From Porogramme epimiltina (lineage: Eukaryota; Basidiomycota; Agaricomycetes; Polyporales; Polyporaceae): a stretch of 64,000 bases of DNA. Below, in pieces: positions 19,554-28,780 of this stretch. Under the pieces are notes generated by a model. That model made no database searches. It saw only the letters and a list, made by a program, of their open reading frames with translations, and was not told where the DNA came from. A program made the translations under genes and the position numbers. Location of the stretch: contig FTLJ01000132.1 in the NCBI GenBank assembly GCA_900155495.1, positions 1 to 64,000 on the forward strand, read 5' to 3'. How positions within the stretch are numbered: the first letter of the stretch is position 1; each line of letters begins with the position of its first letter.

Positions 19554-21541
19554 ATGAGCACAGAAAGTGAGTTGCACGGACTGTCAGTCTGTCAATAAGA
19601 TGGCTGGGCTTACACCCTGCCCGTAGAGAGGAGTGTGTCCTCGCAGGACCAGCGCGAGAGCGTCTCGCTCGACAAGTACAACCTCGAGGGCGGCGACCTC
19701 CGCGCGCGCTTCCCCAATGTCAACGAGGCCGCCGTCATTCGCAAGATTGACATGCGCGTAGTACCCGTGCTCTGCGTCATGTACTTGCTGGCCTTCTTAG
19801 ACCGGTGAGTGCGGAGACGCCCTCCTTACAACTCCACCCCGGGTGTTGACACTGCATCGGGCGCGTAGGGTGAACATCTCAAACGCGGCGGTCTTTGGGT
19901 TGAAGACAGACTTGAACTTGACTGGGACACAGTTCAATCAAGCTTTGGTGGTATTGTGAGCAGCTTCTACTCTCTCGTTACATCGTCCCTCATTTCCCCA
20001 TAGCTTCGTGCCGTACGTGCTGTTCGAGATCCCCTCCAATGCGCTATTGAAGCACTTCAAGCCACACGTTTGGTGTACGTCCTTCCCTAGATTACGAAAA
20101 TCGCACCACTCATCCTACCTATAGTGTCCTTCTGCATGTTCTGCTTCGGTCTCATCACCGTCCTCCAAGGATTCACGCAGAACCTCTCCGGTCTCATCGC
20201 GACGCGCTTCTTCCTCGGCCTCGTGGAGACCGGCGTGTTCCCAGCCTCCTTTTACCTCATCGCCATGTGGTACAAGCGTGAGGAGGTGCAGAAGCGCTAC
20301 TCGTTCTTCTTCTCATCAACAACGCTCGCCGGTGGCTTTGGCGGTCTGCTTGCCAGTGCTATCGGCAAGATGGACGGCTTGAGGGGGTACAGGGGTTGGC
20401 GGTGGATTTTCATTCTTGGTACGCTCCCTTCCGCCATCGCACGTCTGGTTTTCTCAACTGTTTCCAGAGGGCCTGCTCACCGTCGTAGCGTCCTTCATTC
20501 TCTACTTCGCCATCTCGGACTTCCCCGAGGAGGTCAAGTGGCTGAACGAAGAAGAGAAGGCCTTTGTAAAGGCACGCCTCTATGAAGATGTAGGCCATTC
20601 ACAGAGAGACGACCCCCTTACGTTCAAGAGTGTGCTCCGCGTCTTCAAAGATCGTAAGCTTTCATATTAACCTACCTATATCATTTAGCTAACCGTTCTT
20701 AGGGAAAATCATCCTTGGTGGATTCATGTACTTCGGCCTGATTGTGCCCGCCTACAGCTACGGTCAGTTCTGTGACCGCACCCACCACCTATTAGTATTG
20801 ACATTGACCCTCCAAACAGCCTACTTCGCGCCCAGCATCATCCAGAGCCTTGGCTACAGCCCCATCCACACCCAGCTGCTCTCCGTCCCACCATGGGCAT
20901 GCGCGTTCGCACTGGCCATGATCTCCGCCACGTTCTCCGACCTCCTACGGAAACGCTTCCTCTTCATCATCCCGACGATCGCCATCTCGCTTACCGGATT
21001 CATCATCCTCCTCGTCGTGCACGACAACATCCACCTCCAGTACGCCGCCCTCTTCCTCGCAGCGATGGGCACGTACTCCGCCATGCCGATCATCGTGTGC
21101 TGGTTCAGCACCAATCGTGAGTCTAACACCTATTTCCTGATACTGCACGAGCTCACACAAATGCGAACTCTCTAGTCGGCGGACACCATCGACGCGCTGT
21201 GGGCACCGCGTGGCAGATCGGGTTCGGAAACAGTGCGTCCCCCACTCCCATCGCGACATGCCGGACCTCCGCTAACCCTCCCCCCTCTCGCATTAGTCGG
21301 CGGCATCATCGCTACGTTCTCCTTCCTCTCCAAAGACGCGCCCAAATACATCCCCGGGTACAGCATCTGCATCGCGTTCATCGCGTTCTCCTTCCTCTCG
21401 TGCGTCGCGTACTTCGCGAGCGTCACGTGGGAGAACCGCAGACGCGACAGGCTGCAGGCGCAGGGCGCGTTCGACCACCTGTCCGCCGAGGAGAAGAAGC
21501 AGATGGGCGACCTCGACCCTGACTACAGGTACTTCCGGTAG
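19554..21541 (+). CDS. MFS transporter, Dal5/ACS type, copy 3
   Basis: The cleanest of the three copies. ATG 19554 gives MSTE, joined to KRSVSSQDQRESVSLDKYNLEGGDL. Then FPNVNEAAVIRKIDMRVVPVLCVMYLLAFLDRVNISNAAVFGLKTDLNLTGTQFNQALVV, FVPYVLFEIPSNALLKHFKPHVW, the TM5 block RFFLGLVETGVFPASFYLIAMWYKREEVQKRYS, GGFGGLLASAIGKMDGLRGYRGWRWIFIL-EGLLTV, FKDRKIILGGFMYFGLIVPAYSY, YFAPSIIQSLGYSPIHTQLLSVPPW, FSDLLRKRFLFIIP, WFSTN-LGGHHRRAVGTAWQIGFGN and a soluble tail MGDLDPDYRYFR with a stop at 21541. Twelve membrane segments are expected. Substrates of this family are small anions such as allantoate, nicotinate or vitamins; which one applies here is not visible. Confidence 0.92.
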
Positions 21542-22044
21542 TACTCTCGCGTGACCCTATCTTCTTGGAGTTGTGTTTGGGTTTGGGGGCTGCCGTGTAC
21601 CGGATGCGCAGGATGTACGATAATGAAAAGTACGATTTTTGATACGCTCACGTTATACACATAATCTCAAGCACTTCGATGGCTCAGGGGTAGAAGTCCT
21701 CTTGCATGAATATCGAAGATACGCGTGTGAATGCCAAAGTACACGTGCCGTCGGTCGCTCTTCTGTTGTGGCCTAAGGTGCAGGCACGCGCATTACCGCA
21801 GTTTAGGTTGCCAACTTAGTGTAGTCCGTCGACGCGTTCTGCGAACCACGGCCGTGCTGCAGCAAAGGAATCAGGGCAAGCCCATATGTGGTGTACTGCG
21901 GGAGCGGCACGTATATCTCCAACGATCCCACATACGTGCACCCCACGATCGGTGTCTCGCCCTTCGCATCCTAGCGGCCTACCTCAGGCAGCACCCCTCC
22001 TATCCGCACATCGTTTCCACACTTACACAGGAGCAGACTTCACG
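21542..22044. other. Intergenic
   Basis: About 500 bases. The start resembles the 3' flanks of the other MFS copies (TTGTGTTTGGGTTTGGG, TTTTTGATAC). No IVD fragment follows this third copy, so the duplicated unit ends here. Confidence 0.55.
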
Positions 22045-22658
22045 ATGCGGATCACAGACGTCCCCGACGACGTCCTCGAACACATATTCCTCACAGTCCG
22101 CGACATGTGCCTCTCGGAAGCGGGGGGACAGCCCGACGCCCGCGCCCCATCCCAGGCCGTGCCGACACATGATGGTTCGCCCTCGTCGCCGCCTCGCACG
22201 TCTGCAGGCGCTGGCGAGCGCTAGCGCTAGGCCGCCCCACGCTGTGGACCGTCATCCGCGTCACGGGCACCTTCTCGAACCGGACGCTAGTCAACCAGAT
22301 GCTCGCGCGCGCGGGCGACCGCACGCTCCTCTCCGTCGTCTTCACGCGGCACCGCGCCGCGCCGACGGCCGCGGCCGCGTTCGACTTCCTCGCGGCCGCG
22401 AGCGACCTCGCGCAGCACCACGCGCACCGCGTCCGCGAGCTCGGCGCGCTCGCGCTCCCGTCCCCCGACTGGGTGCGCAGCGTCGCGGAGGGGTTCGCGG
22501 GGTGCGACGTGCCCCGCCTCGAGCGGCTCCGGGTCGCGAGCTCGTATGAGGGAGAGATGGGGCCCCGGATATTCGCGGGGACGCGCCGCTCCGTTTCGCT
22601 TCGCATCGTGCGTGCTGGGAGCCGTACCTGGCTCGAGGCCGACGAGGGGTTCGGCTAG
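22045..22658 (+). CDS. F-box-like protein, frame interrupted
   Basis: MRITDVPDDVLEHIFLTV starts in one frame at 22045, and the rest of an F-box-like motif, FALVAASHVCRRWRALALGRPTLWTVI, continues in another frame from 22176 to a stop at 22658 (LEADEGFG). Together they give the usual LPDDVLEHIF...CRRWR...LW pattern of Agaricomycete F-box proteins, which feed substrates to SCF ubiquitin ligases. I could not find a clean intron joining the two frames, so there may be an unusual splice, a frameshift or a sequencing error. The C-terminal part is short (about 150 residues) and has none of the long leucine-rich region of typical relatives, so this may be a truncated family member. Confidence 0.5.
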
Positions 22659-22978
22659 CAGAGCCCCGTGCGAACCTGATGCTGTTGTGGGGGCCGCGAG
22701 TGGCTGCTGGGGCGCGGTGCGGTGAGGTGCTCATGCTCGTGCGGAGGAGAGGCGTTCCTAGCGGCCTGGCGTCCCATCTGCTCGGAGTCCAGTGTGTATG
22801 GCCGTTGCGAAACCATATCGTGAAGTCGTATCTTCATACATGTACTTTATGCTACATCTTGTGGTGGAGTCCGGACATGATGTGCTATGCTATGTGCTAC
22901 ATGAACAGTCCTTGATTTTAAAGGAGCGTCTCGCCTGTAGACGCAATGAGCCAAACATTCAGAAACGTGGGCTACATG
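22659..22978. other. Intergenic, convergent
   Basis: About 320 bases between the F-box-like stop (+) and the arginase stop (-). 22800-22920 is AT-rich with repeated ATG/TAC words. Probably 3' UTRs; nothing else seen. Confidence 0.5.
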
Positions 22979-24312
22979 TCACTCACCCAAAGCCGCCCTG
23001 GCAATCGAGCAACCAACGGCGACGGTCTGGTTGACCGCCTTTTCGTCAGCGAGGGACGGGTTGACCTCCTAGAACAGCTCGTCAGTATCCACGCGCCCGG
23101 ACACCGACTACAGCACGCACCATGATGTCGAGCGCGACGAGGCACCCAGTCTCGTACACGGATTCGCAAATGTAGTGGCCCTCCCTGAAGGTCAGGCCGC
23201 CGCGAACGGGGGTGCCGGTGGACGGCGCGACGGTGGGGTCGAGCGCGTCGATGTCGAACGTGAGGTGGATCGGGAGCTTGCGGCCGGGGTTGACGTGGTC
23301 GAGGGCCATCTCGACGACGCGGCCGATGCCGTACTTGTCGACCTCGTGCATGCTGTACGCCTTGATGCCGTGCTCCTTGAGGATGCGCCGCTCGCCCTGG
23401 TCGACGTCGCGCAGGCCGATGTACACGATGCGGTGCGGCTTGAGGATCGGCTTCACCCATGCGAACTCGTCCACCTTGGGCCCGATCCCGAGCAGGAAGG
23501 AGACGGGCATGCCGTGGATGTTGCCTGCGCGGAGCGCGGTCAGTGGGCTGCAGCGCGGCGTTCGGACGCGGGGAAGCTCACCGGAGTCCGTGGTTTCCGC
23601 CGTGTTGATGTCAGCGTGCGCGTCTACCCAGACAACACATGCGTCGGGGTACTTCCTACGGCGAGTCAGTGAGATACACGAATAGCGAACGCTCTGGAGT
23701 CGACGTACTCCAAAGTGCCGGAGATGGTGCCCATAGCCTGTCCCAGGGGAGTTAGCCAAAGTAAGCCGGAGGAATCTCGGAAGAGCGTACCAAGGAGTGG
23801 TCTCCACCGAGCGTTAAAGGAAGCTGGCCGTTCTTCGCGTGCGTTCCGACGGCGTTCGCAACGGCTTGGCAGACCCGAGAGACGGTGCGGGGGTTCTTGA
23901 GCTTGCCAATGGGAGTGTCATCCTCGACATGCAGCTCCTCAAACTGGTGGTGACCGTCGAACTGGACTTTCCAGCCGAGCTCTGCCAATTGCTGGGGGAG
24001 GCCAGCCTCCACGAGATGGATAGGACCCTTGTCCACGCCGGCCTTGGGCTATAAGACGCGGTCTGAGTGCCATTTAAGGGGTTAGCAGCGTGTGCAACGC
24101 ACCTGACCGCCCCTACAAGCGCGTAAGCCCCATTTAAGCCTGCTATACTATGGGTGGGTAGAACTCACTTGAAGGGGCATCCCACGATCTGGTGGAATTG
24201 AATGGGTCAGAAAGCCGAAAGAATCGGGGAAAGGGTGCTATATGCATCATACCGCTACGGACTTGGGATCGGGAAGGAAGCGAGAGACAGAGGACTCGAG
24301 GTGGGAGGCCAT
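22979..24312 (-). CDS. CAR1: Arginase
   Basis: Mn-dependent hydrolysis of arginine to ornithine and urea. ATG 24312 opens a 60-nt exon ([20 protein letters not shown]). A 20-nt exon (24169-24188, IVGCPFK) and a 10-nt microexon (24103-24112, completing GGQ) follow, and exon 4 begins at 24048 with [17 protein letters not shown]. This splicing gives the family phrase [19 protein letters not shown] with all phases matching. Metal-ligand motifs: GGDHS (LTLGGDHSL), DAHADIN ([11 protein letters not shown]) and DIDALDP ([24 protein letters not shown]). Also visible are GLRDVDQGE and SMHEVDKYG. The last exon starts with EVNPSLAD, corresponding to the E of the canonical D-x-x-E-x-N-P motif, and ends ARAALGE with the stop at 22979. 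All catalytic residues I can check are present. Confidence 0.95.
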
Positions 24313-25303
24313 TAGAGCTAAGCGGCTTGCGTTGGTGTGATAATGGGAGGCCTGCTGAAGGAAAGAAGAGAGAGAGCGACGGAGAAGCATGCAAGGTGGG
24401 ATGGAGTGGCCGACTTTTAAGAATACCGAGTCATGAGCGCCTTGCGCGCGCCTGATCATCCGCAGGGGTGCGGGGTGAAATAATCAGGACGACCCCGTGA
24501 TTTGTGAGGCGCCAATCTAATCCCGATTACCCCGGAATCGGTCACCGAAGAGAGATCTCCCCAGCCCAACCGCCGTTATGGCCGCGGCGTTCGTTTAGTG
24601 CGTGCCCGTCCACGGTCCACAAGTGAGGCCACTATGTAGGCCGAGTCCCAGTTGCAGAAGACCAGCTCAGCTCTTCAGGCACGTGTGAAGGCGGAAGCGT
24701 ACGGCTAAGAATGACTGGTGTTTGAGCACCATCTGGCGGACACGACCAGATCTAGACAGAAGAACATCGATGCGTCTGTCGCTCAGGCTCGTGGCGCACC
24801 GGTGTTTACAACCGTCACAGTGACGGTCGACCCGGCTACATGGGGCGAGCTGGGCACGGTCGACTCCTACCGCGAGCTTCTTTGCTACATACCTCTCCCC
24901 TTCGATGCCGCGTTCCCCTCCCAGTCGCCACCGAGAGGGAAAGGATCGATAATTTTTTCCATGCAGATGCAGCGCCGATACAAAGAGCCGACGGAAGTGA
25001 AGCGTGCGAAGGTCAGTCGCCGTCGTAGTATTTTGAGTCCCCTTACTTACCGCCATTGAGATTTGAAAGGACTCTAATTAGCCGGACTAATAATACACAC
25101 GGCCTGGACGGGATCAGCGCTATTACAGCCACCCATGACCGCATCCTTGTTGAAGATGGCCTATGACCGAATACAACGACGCCTGCACGCGCGCCCGTCG
25201 CTGGCCGTGATGGATGCTGATTTAGCTCCTCGTATATATTTGGGTCCCCCAACAATTCACCCGCCCCCACACAACCCTCGTTTCTCTCCCCGCATCCTCC
25301 ACC
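24313..25303. other. Divergent promoter region
   Basis: About 990 bases between the arginase start (-) and the aminotransferase start (+). Two nitrogen-metabolism genes diverge from it, so shared nitrogen control is conceivable. A TATATAT lies at 25233. The short ORFs here (for example 24718-25059) show no recognisable protein. Confidence 0.5.
25233..25239 (+). promoter_or_regulatory. TATA box of the aminotransferase gene
   Basis: TATATAT about 70 nt before the ATG at 25304. Confidence 0.5.
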
Positions 25304-27293
25304 ATGTCTGGCGCAAGCACCCCCATTAGCAGGTCCGGAAGGTCTACCCCCCTCCATTTCCGCGATGTCGTGAGTCGCTCTTTCTGGGCTTGTTTCACTC
25401 CGGTGTGCTCATAGCATACAGGTACACGAGGTAGTCAGACACTACCGTCACGAGAAGGACTCGGAGGCACACAGGGTAAGAGTGTTTCCTATATATGCTG
25501 TTCGTCATGCGACCGACTTCCTTCGCGTAGATTTTCCGCCAGTCCGCCGGACACAAGCCCAAGACTGGGCCCATCGGGCTTCTTCCCCAGACCGTAGACC
25601 CCTCAGAGGAGACCGTTCCTGGTATTGAGCACCCCGGTAGCACGGGCGTCATCTACTGCTCAGACCGTGCCATGGCAAATGGCTTCTCCTACGCTTCCTC
25701 GCACGAATGGGCCAACCTCGGCCAGGGTGCCCCCGAAGTGGGCCAGATCCCCGACGCTCCCCCTCGCCCAGCAACCATTCCTCTCCCCGAGGATTCCCTT
25801 GAGTACGCCCCTACCACCGGTGTCAAGGGTAGGTTTGATTATGGCTGTTCGATATCAGCCCTCCGTGTGCTGATGTATCCTGATGACGTTTAGCGCTGCG
25901 CGAGGCGGTGGCGAACCTGTACAACCAGCAGTACCGTCAGGAAAAGCTCAGCCAATACACGTACGAAAACGTCTGCATCGTGCCCGGCGGTCGCGCTGGC
26001 CTGTCCCGCGTCGCGGCGGTCATCGGCGACGTCTATTGCGTCAGTGCATCCGCTCGTGCCTAGGGTCCCTGCGGAGTGGTGGCTGATTGGTCAATCCAGT
26101 CCTACCAGATTCCCGATTACACCGCATATGACCAGGTTCTGAGCGCGTTCAAGCGTCTCGTTCCCGTCCCAACCGCGTGAGCGCAGCCAGAATAGCCCCG
26201 AGGGGTCACGATGGGCTGAGACGTTTTCCAGGCTTGACGAGTCCAACCAGTACCGTCTCGATGTCGACCAGATCAAGAAGGATATTCGTACCCAGGGCCT
26301 GGAAGTCATCATTGCCTCGAACCCTCGCAACCCTACCGGTCAGGTCATCAAGGGCCAGGAATTGAAGGGCCTTGTCGACACCTGCCGCGAATCCGCGGCC
26401 ACTCTGATCATGGACGAAGTAAGCAAGCCTCCTGTGAAGTTGTGAACCAAAGACGAGAGCTAGTTCTGATCATCCTGTAGTTCTACTCGTGGTATCTCTA
26501 CCCCGAAGATGATGAGGACCTCGGGAAGTCAGTCTCCTCCGCGGAGTACGTTGACAACGTCAACGTTGACCCTGTCGTCATCGTGAACGGTCTCACGAAG
26601 GTCGGTCGTCATCCGGCTCGCGCCTATTCGCATTCACGAATAGTTCTCCCCCCAGAACTGGCGTCTGCCTGGATGGCGAGTCTGCTGGGTCATTGGACCT
26701 AAGAACCTGATCACGGCATTGTCGCAATCCGGTTCGTTCCTCGACGGCGGCGCCAACCACCCGTAAGTATCTCCACCTGCTCCTTTCGGAAGAGGCGAGA
26801 CTAACACGACCCGTCCAGGCTCCAGCTGGCCGCAATCCCGATGCTCGACATCGAGCGCGTGCACGCGGAGAAGGTCGCGCTCCAGAAACACTTCAAGGCG
26901 AAGCGCGACCACGTCCTGAAACGCCTCGACGAGCTCGGCCTGCACGTGCACGTCCCGCCGCAGGCGACGTTCTACATCTGGCTCAACCTCGAGCAGCTCC
27001 CCGCGCCGATCAACAACGGGCTGACGTTCTTCGAGGAGCTCCTCAAGGAGAAGACGATCGTCATCCCCGGCATCTTCTTCGACATCAACCCCGCGCACCG
27101 CCGGAACCTCTTCCACTCGCCGTGCCACCACTTTGTGCGCCTCTCGTTCGGGCCCCCGATCGAGGACCTCGACAAGGGCCTCGACGCGATCGGGCGCGTG
27201 CTCAAGAAGGCGCGCCGCGAGGGCGGGCACGCGTTCGGCCACAGCTACAAGAAGAGCATCGAGGGCATTCACCAGCTCGACAAGCTCGTCTGA
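25304..27293 (+). CDS. PLP-dependent aminotransferase, class I/II
   Basis: Cytosolic transaminase of the aspartate/aromatic/kynurenine aminotransferase superfamily; the amino-acid substrate cannot be fixed. ATG 25304 gives MSGASTPISRSGRSTPLHFRDV. Landmarks: ALREAVANLYN, VPGGRAGLSRVAAVIGDV, IIASNPRNPTGQVI (the NPxNPTG motif), LIMDEFYSWY (the Asp that contacts the PLP ring nitrogen and a Tyr), and VIVNGLTK joined by an intron to NWRLPGWRVCW (PLP lysine and the family PGWR). The C-terminal large exon holds QATFYIWLNLEQLP and HFVRLSFGPP (substrate-carboxylate Arg). The stop is at 27293. About seven introns are present. No targeting signal is obvious. It diverges from arginase across a 1-kb spacer. 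Confidence 0.88.
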
Positions 27294-27972
27294 GAGGGGG
27301 GCGGCGCGATAGACGCAGGCGTAGACGTAGAGTTCTGGCTGAGGTGGGTGGTTTCGTCGGGGCCGCGTAGAGGCCTCGTGGCGCGTCGGACTTGAGGCGG
27401 TAACGCCTGCACGTCCAAATACGAGGCAGGGAGGAGGTCTTGGCATATAGAAAGGAAGACCGAGAAGTCGCAGCCGTCCTACTAATCGCGGCGAGCGGGC
27501 TTGGCTGTCTCGCACGCGAATTTGACGTCACGGATGTAATGATACCACCGCGTACATGAGATACACGACTCACGATGATAATGATCGAGAATATAGCCCA
27601 TACGCATCCCTTATTGTCCTCCTACAAAGTCGTGTAAGGGCGATAGAAGTCGGTGGTTGTTCCTCAGAGACCCGTTTGTTGGAACTGCCTTTCACCGTAG
27701 TGAATGCTTGTAAGGTATTTGCATGCTTCCTAGCACCGCTGTGTGTAGCTTCCAGAAGGCAGACGCGCCAACAAGTACCAAGCGCAGAAAGGTGGTCGCA
27801 TAAGTGGTCGCGGTCAAGTGGTGACTGAGTACAAGTCTGGCCTGCAAGGCGGCAGCCGTCAAAGTCCTCGGCGCTTGATCAACTCCTTCTCACCACCGGC
27901 CCGCTCCAAAGGCAGGCTCTCCACTCTCGCCAGTCTCCCACCTCGGCTCGAGCTTGAGCGTGAACGCCGACC
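27294..27972. other. Intergenic
   Basis: About 680 bases, containing the 3' UTR of the aminotransferase gene and the promoter of the Apc15-like gene. No gene was seen. Confidence 0.5.
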
Positions 27973-28600
27973 ATGGTGGCTCCAGTGGCCTCCCCCACCG
28001 TCGTCCCCCGCAGCCCCAACTTCCCCCGCCTGCTCCCCCTGCCGCCGCACCCGCACCCGATCCCGCCGGCGCCCTCGTACCAGCGGCGCGAACGCTTCAG
28101 CAACTACCGGGATATATGGCGCGAGATGGATGAGCTTAGCGAGGAGGAGAACCTGATTGAGGACCAGGTGCGTCTGCTGGGCCCTGCGGCGCGGCGTGTG
28201 TGATCTTATGTGTTGGGGACGCGTTGTGCCCGTGTAGAACACCGACATTAGGAATCGAGGATACAACTTCCTCATACCTATCGGCCGAACGTGGACACAA
28301 CACGAGGAGAAGAATGATGTGAGTGGCGCCGCCGCCCTGTTTCTACGTCCTGTGCTCACATCGCCCTTCCTCCCATCGTAGGCCGACGACGCGTCAGAGG
28401 GCTCAGACGGGTCAGACCACTCGGGCGACGCGGCGTCGCTCATGGACGAGGACGAAAACGAGTCGTCGGAAGAGGAAGAAGAGGACCTCGATGCAGATAT
28501 GGAGGACCTCGACCGCACTGCCGATGCCTCTGCCGACCTCGACGCGGAAGTGGAGAGCTCTGCGCAGAGTGAGGAGGAAGAGGAGGAAGAGTCTGAGTGA
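27973..28600 (+). CDS. APC15: Anaphase-promoting complex subunit Apc15/Mnd2-like
   Basis: Small subunit of the APC/C ubiquitin ligase, involved in mitotic-checkpoint complex turnover. Three exons: 27973-28167 (65 codons, Pro-rich start then RFSNYRDIWREMDELSEEENLIEDQ), 28238-28318 (27 codons, NRGYNFLIPIGRTWTQHEEKND) and 28382-28600 (a very acidic Asp/Glu/Ser tail). The NFLIPIG block followed by an acidic tail matches the NNLVPIG plus acidic C-terminus of animal APC15. The protein is about 164 residues. The short conserved core makes the call good but not certain. The gene is convergent with the Cwf19-like gene (stop at 28781), with 180 nt between stops. Confidence 0.75.
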
Positions 28601-28780
28601 GCGGTGGAGGGAGTTGGACCGTTTGCTGTATTTTATCGCGCCACTTTCCGTACGTCTCTCCGTCGTGTCTCTTTTGCCGTGCTTTCGTGGTATCCAGCTC
28701 CCCAGATATTGTTTAGTATAATAGTCCCGTCACATCTGTAGCAATATAGCACAATCGCAATACATGTCCGACACCCCACA

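Noticed and set aside
10397..27293. A metabolic gene cluster of IVD, transporters, arginase and aminotransferase
   Set aside because: The enzymes belong to separate catabolic routes, face different directions, and are interspersed with an F-box-like gene; no shared product can be argued.
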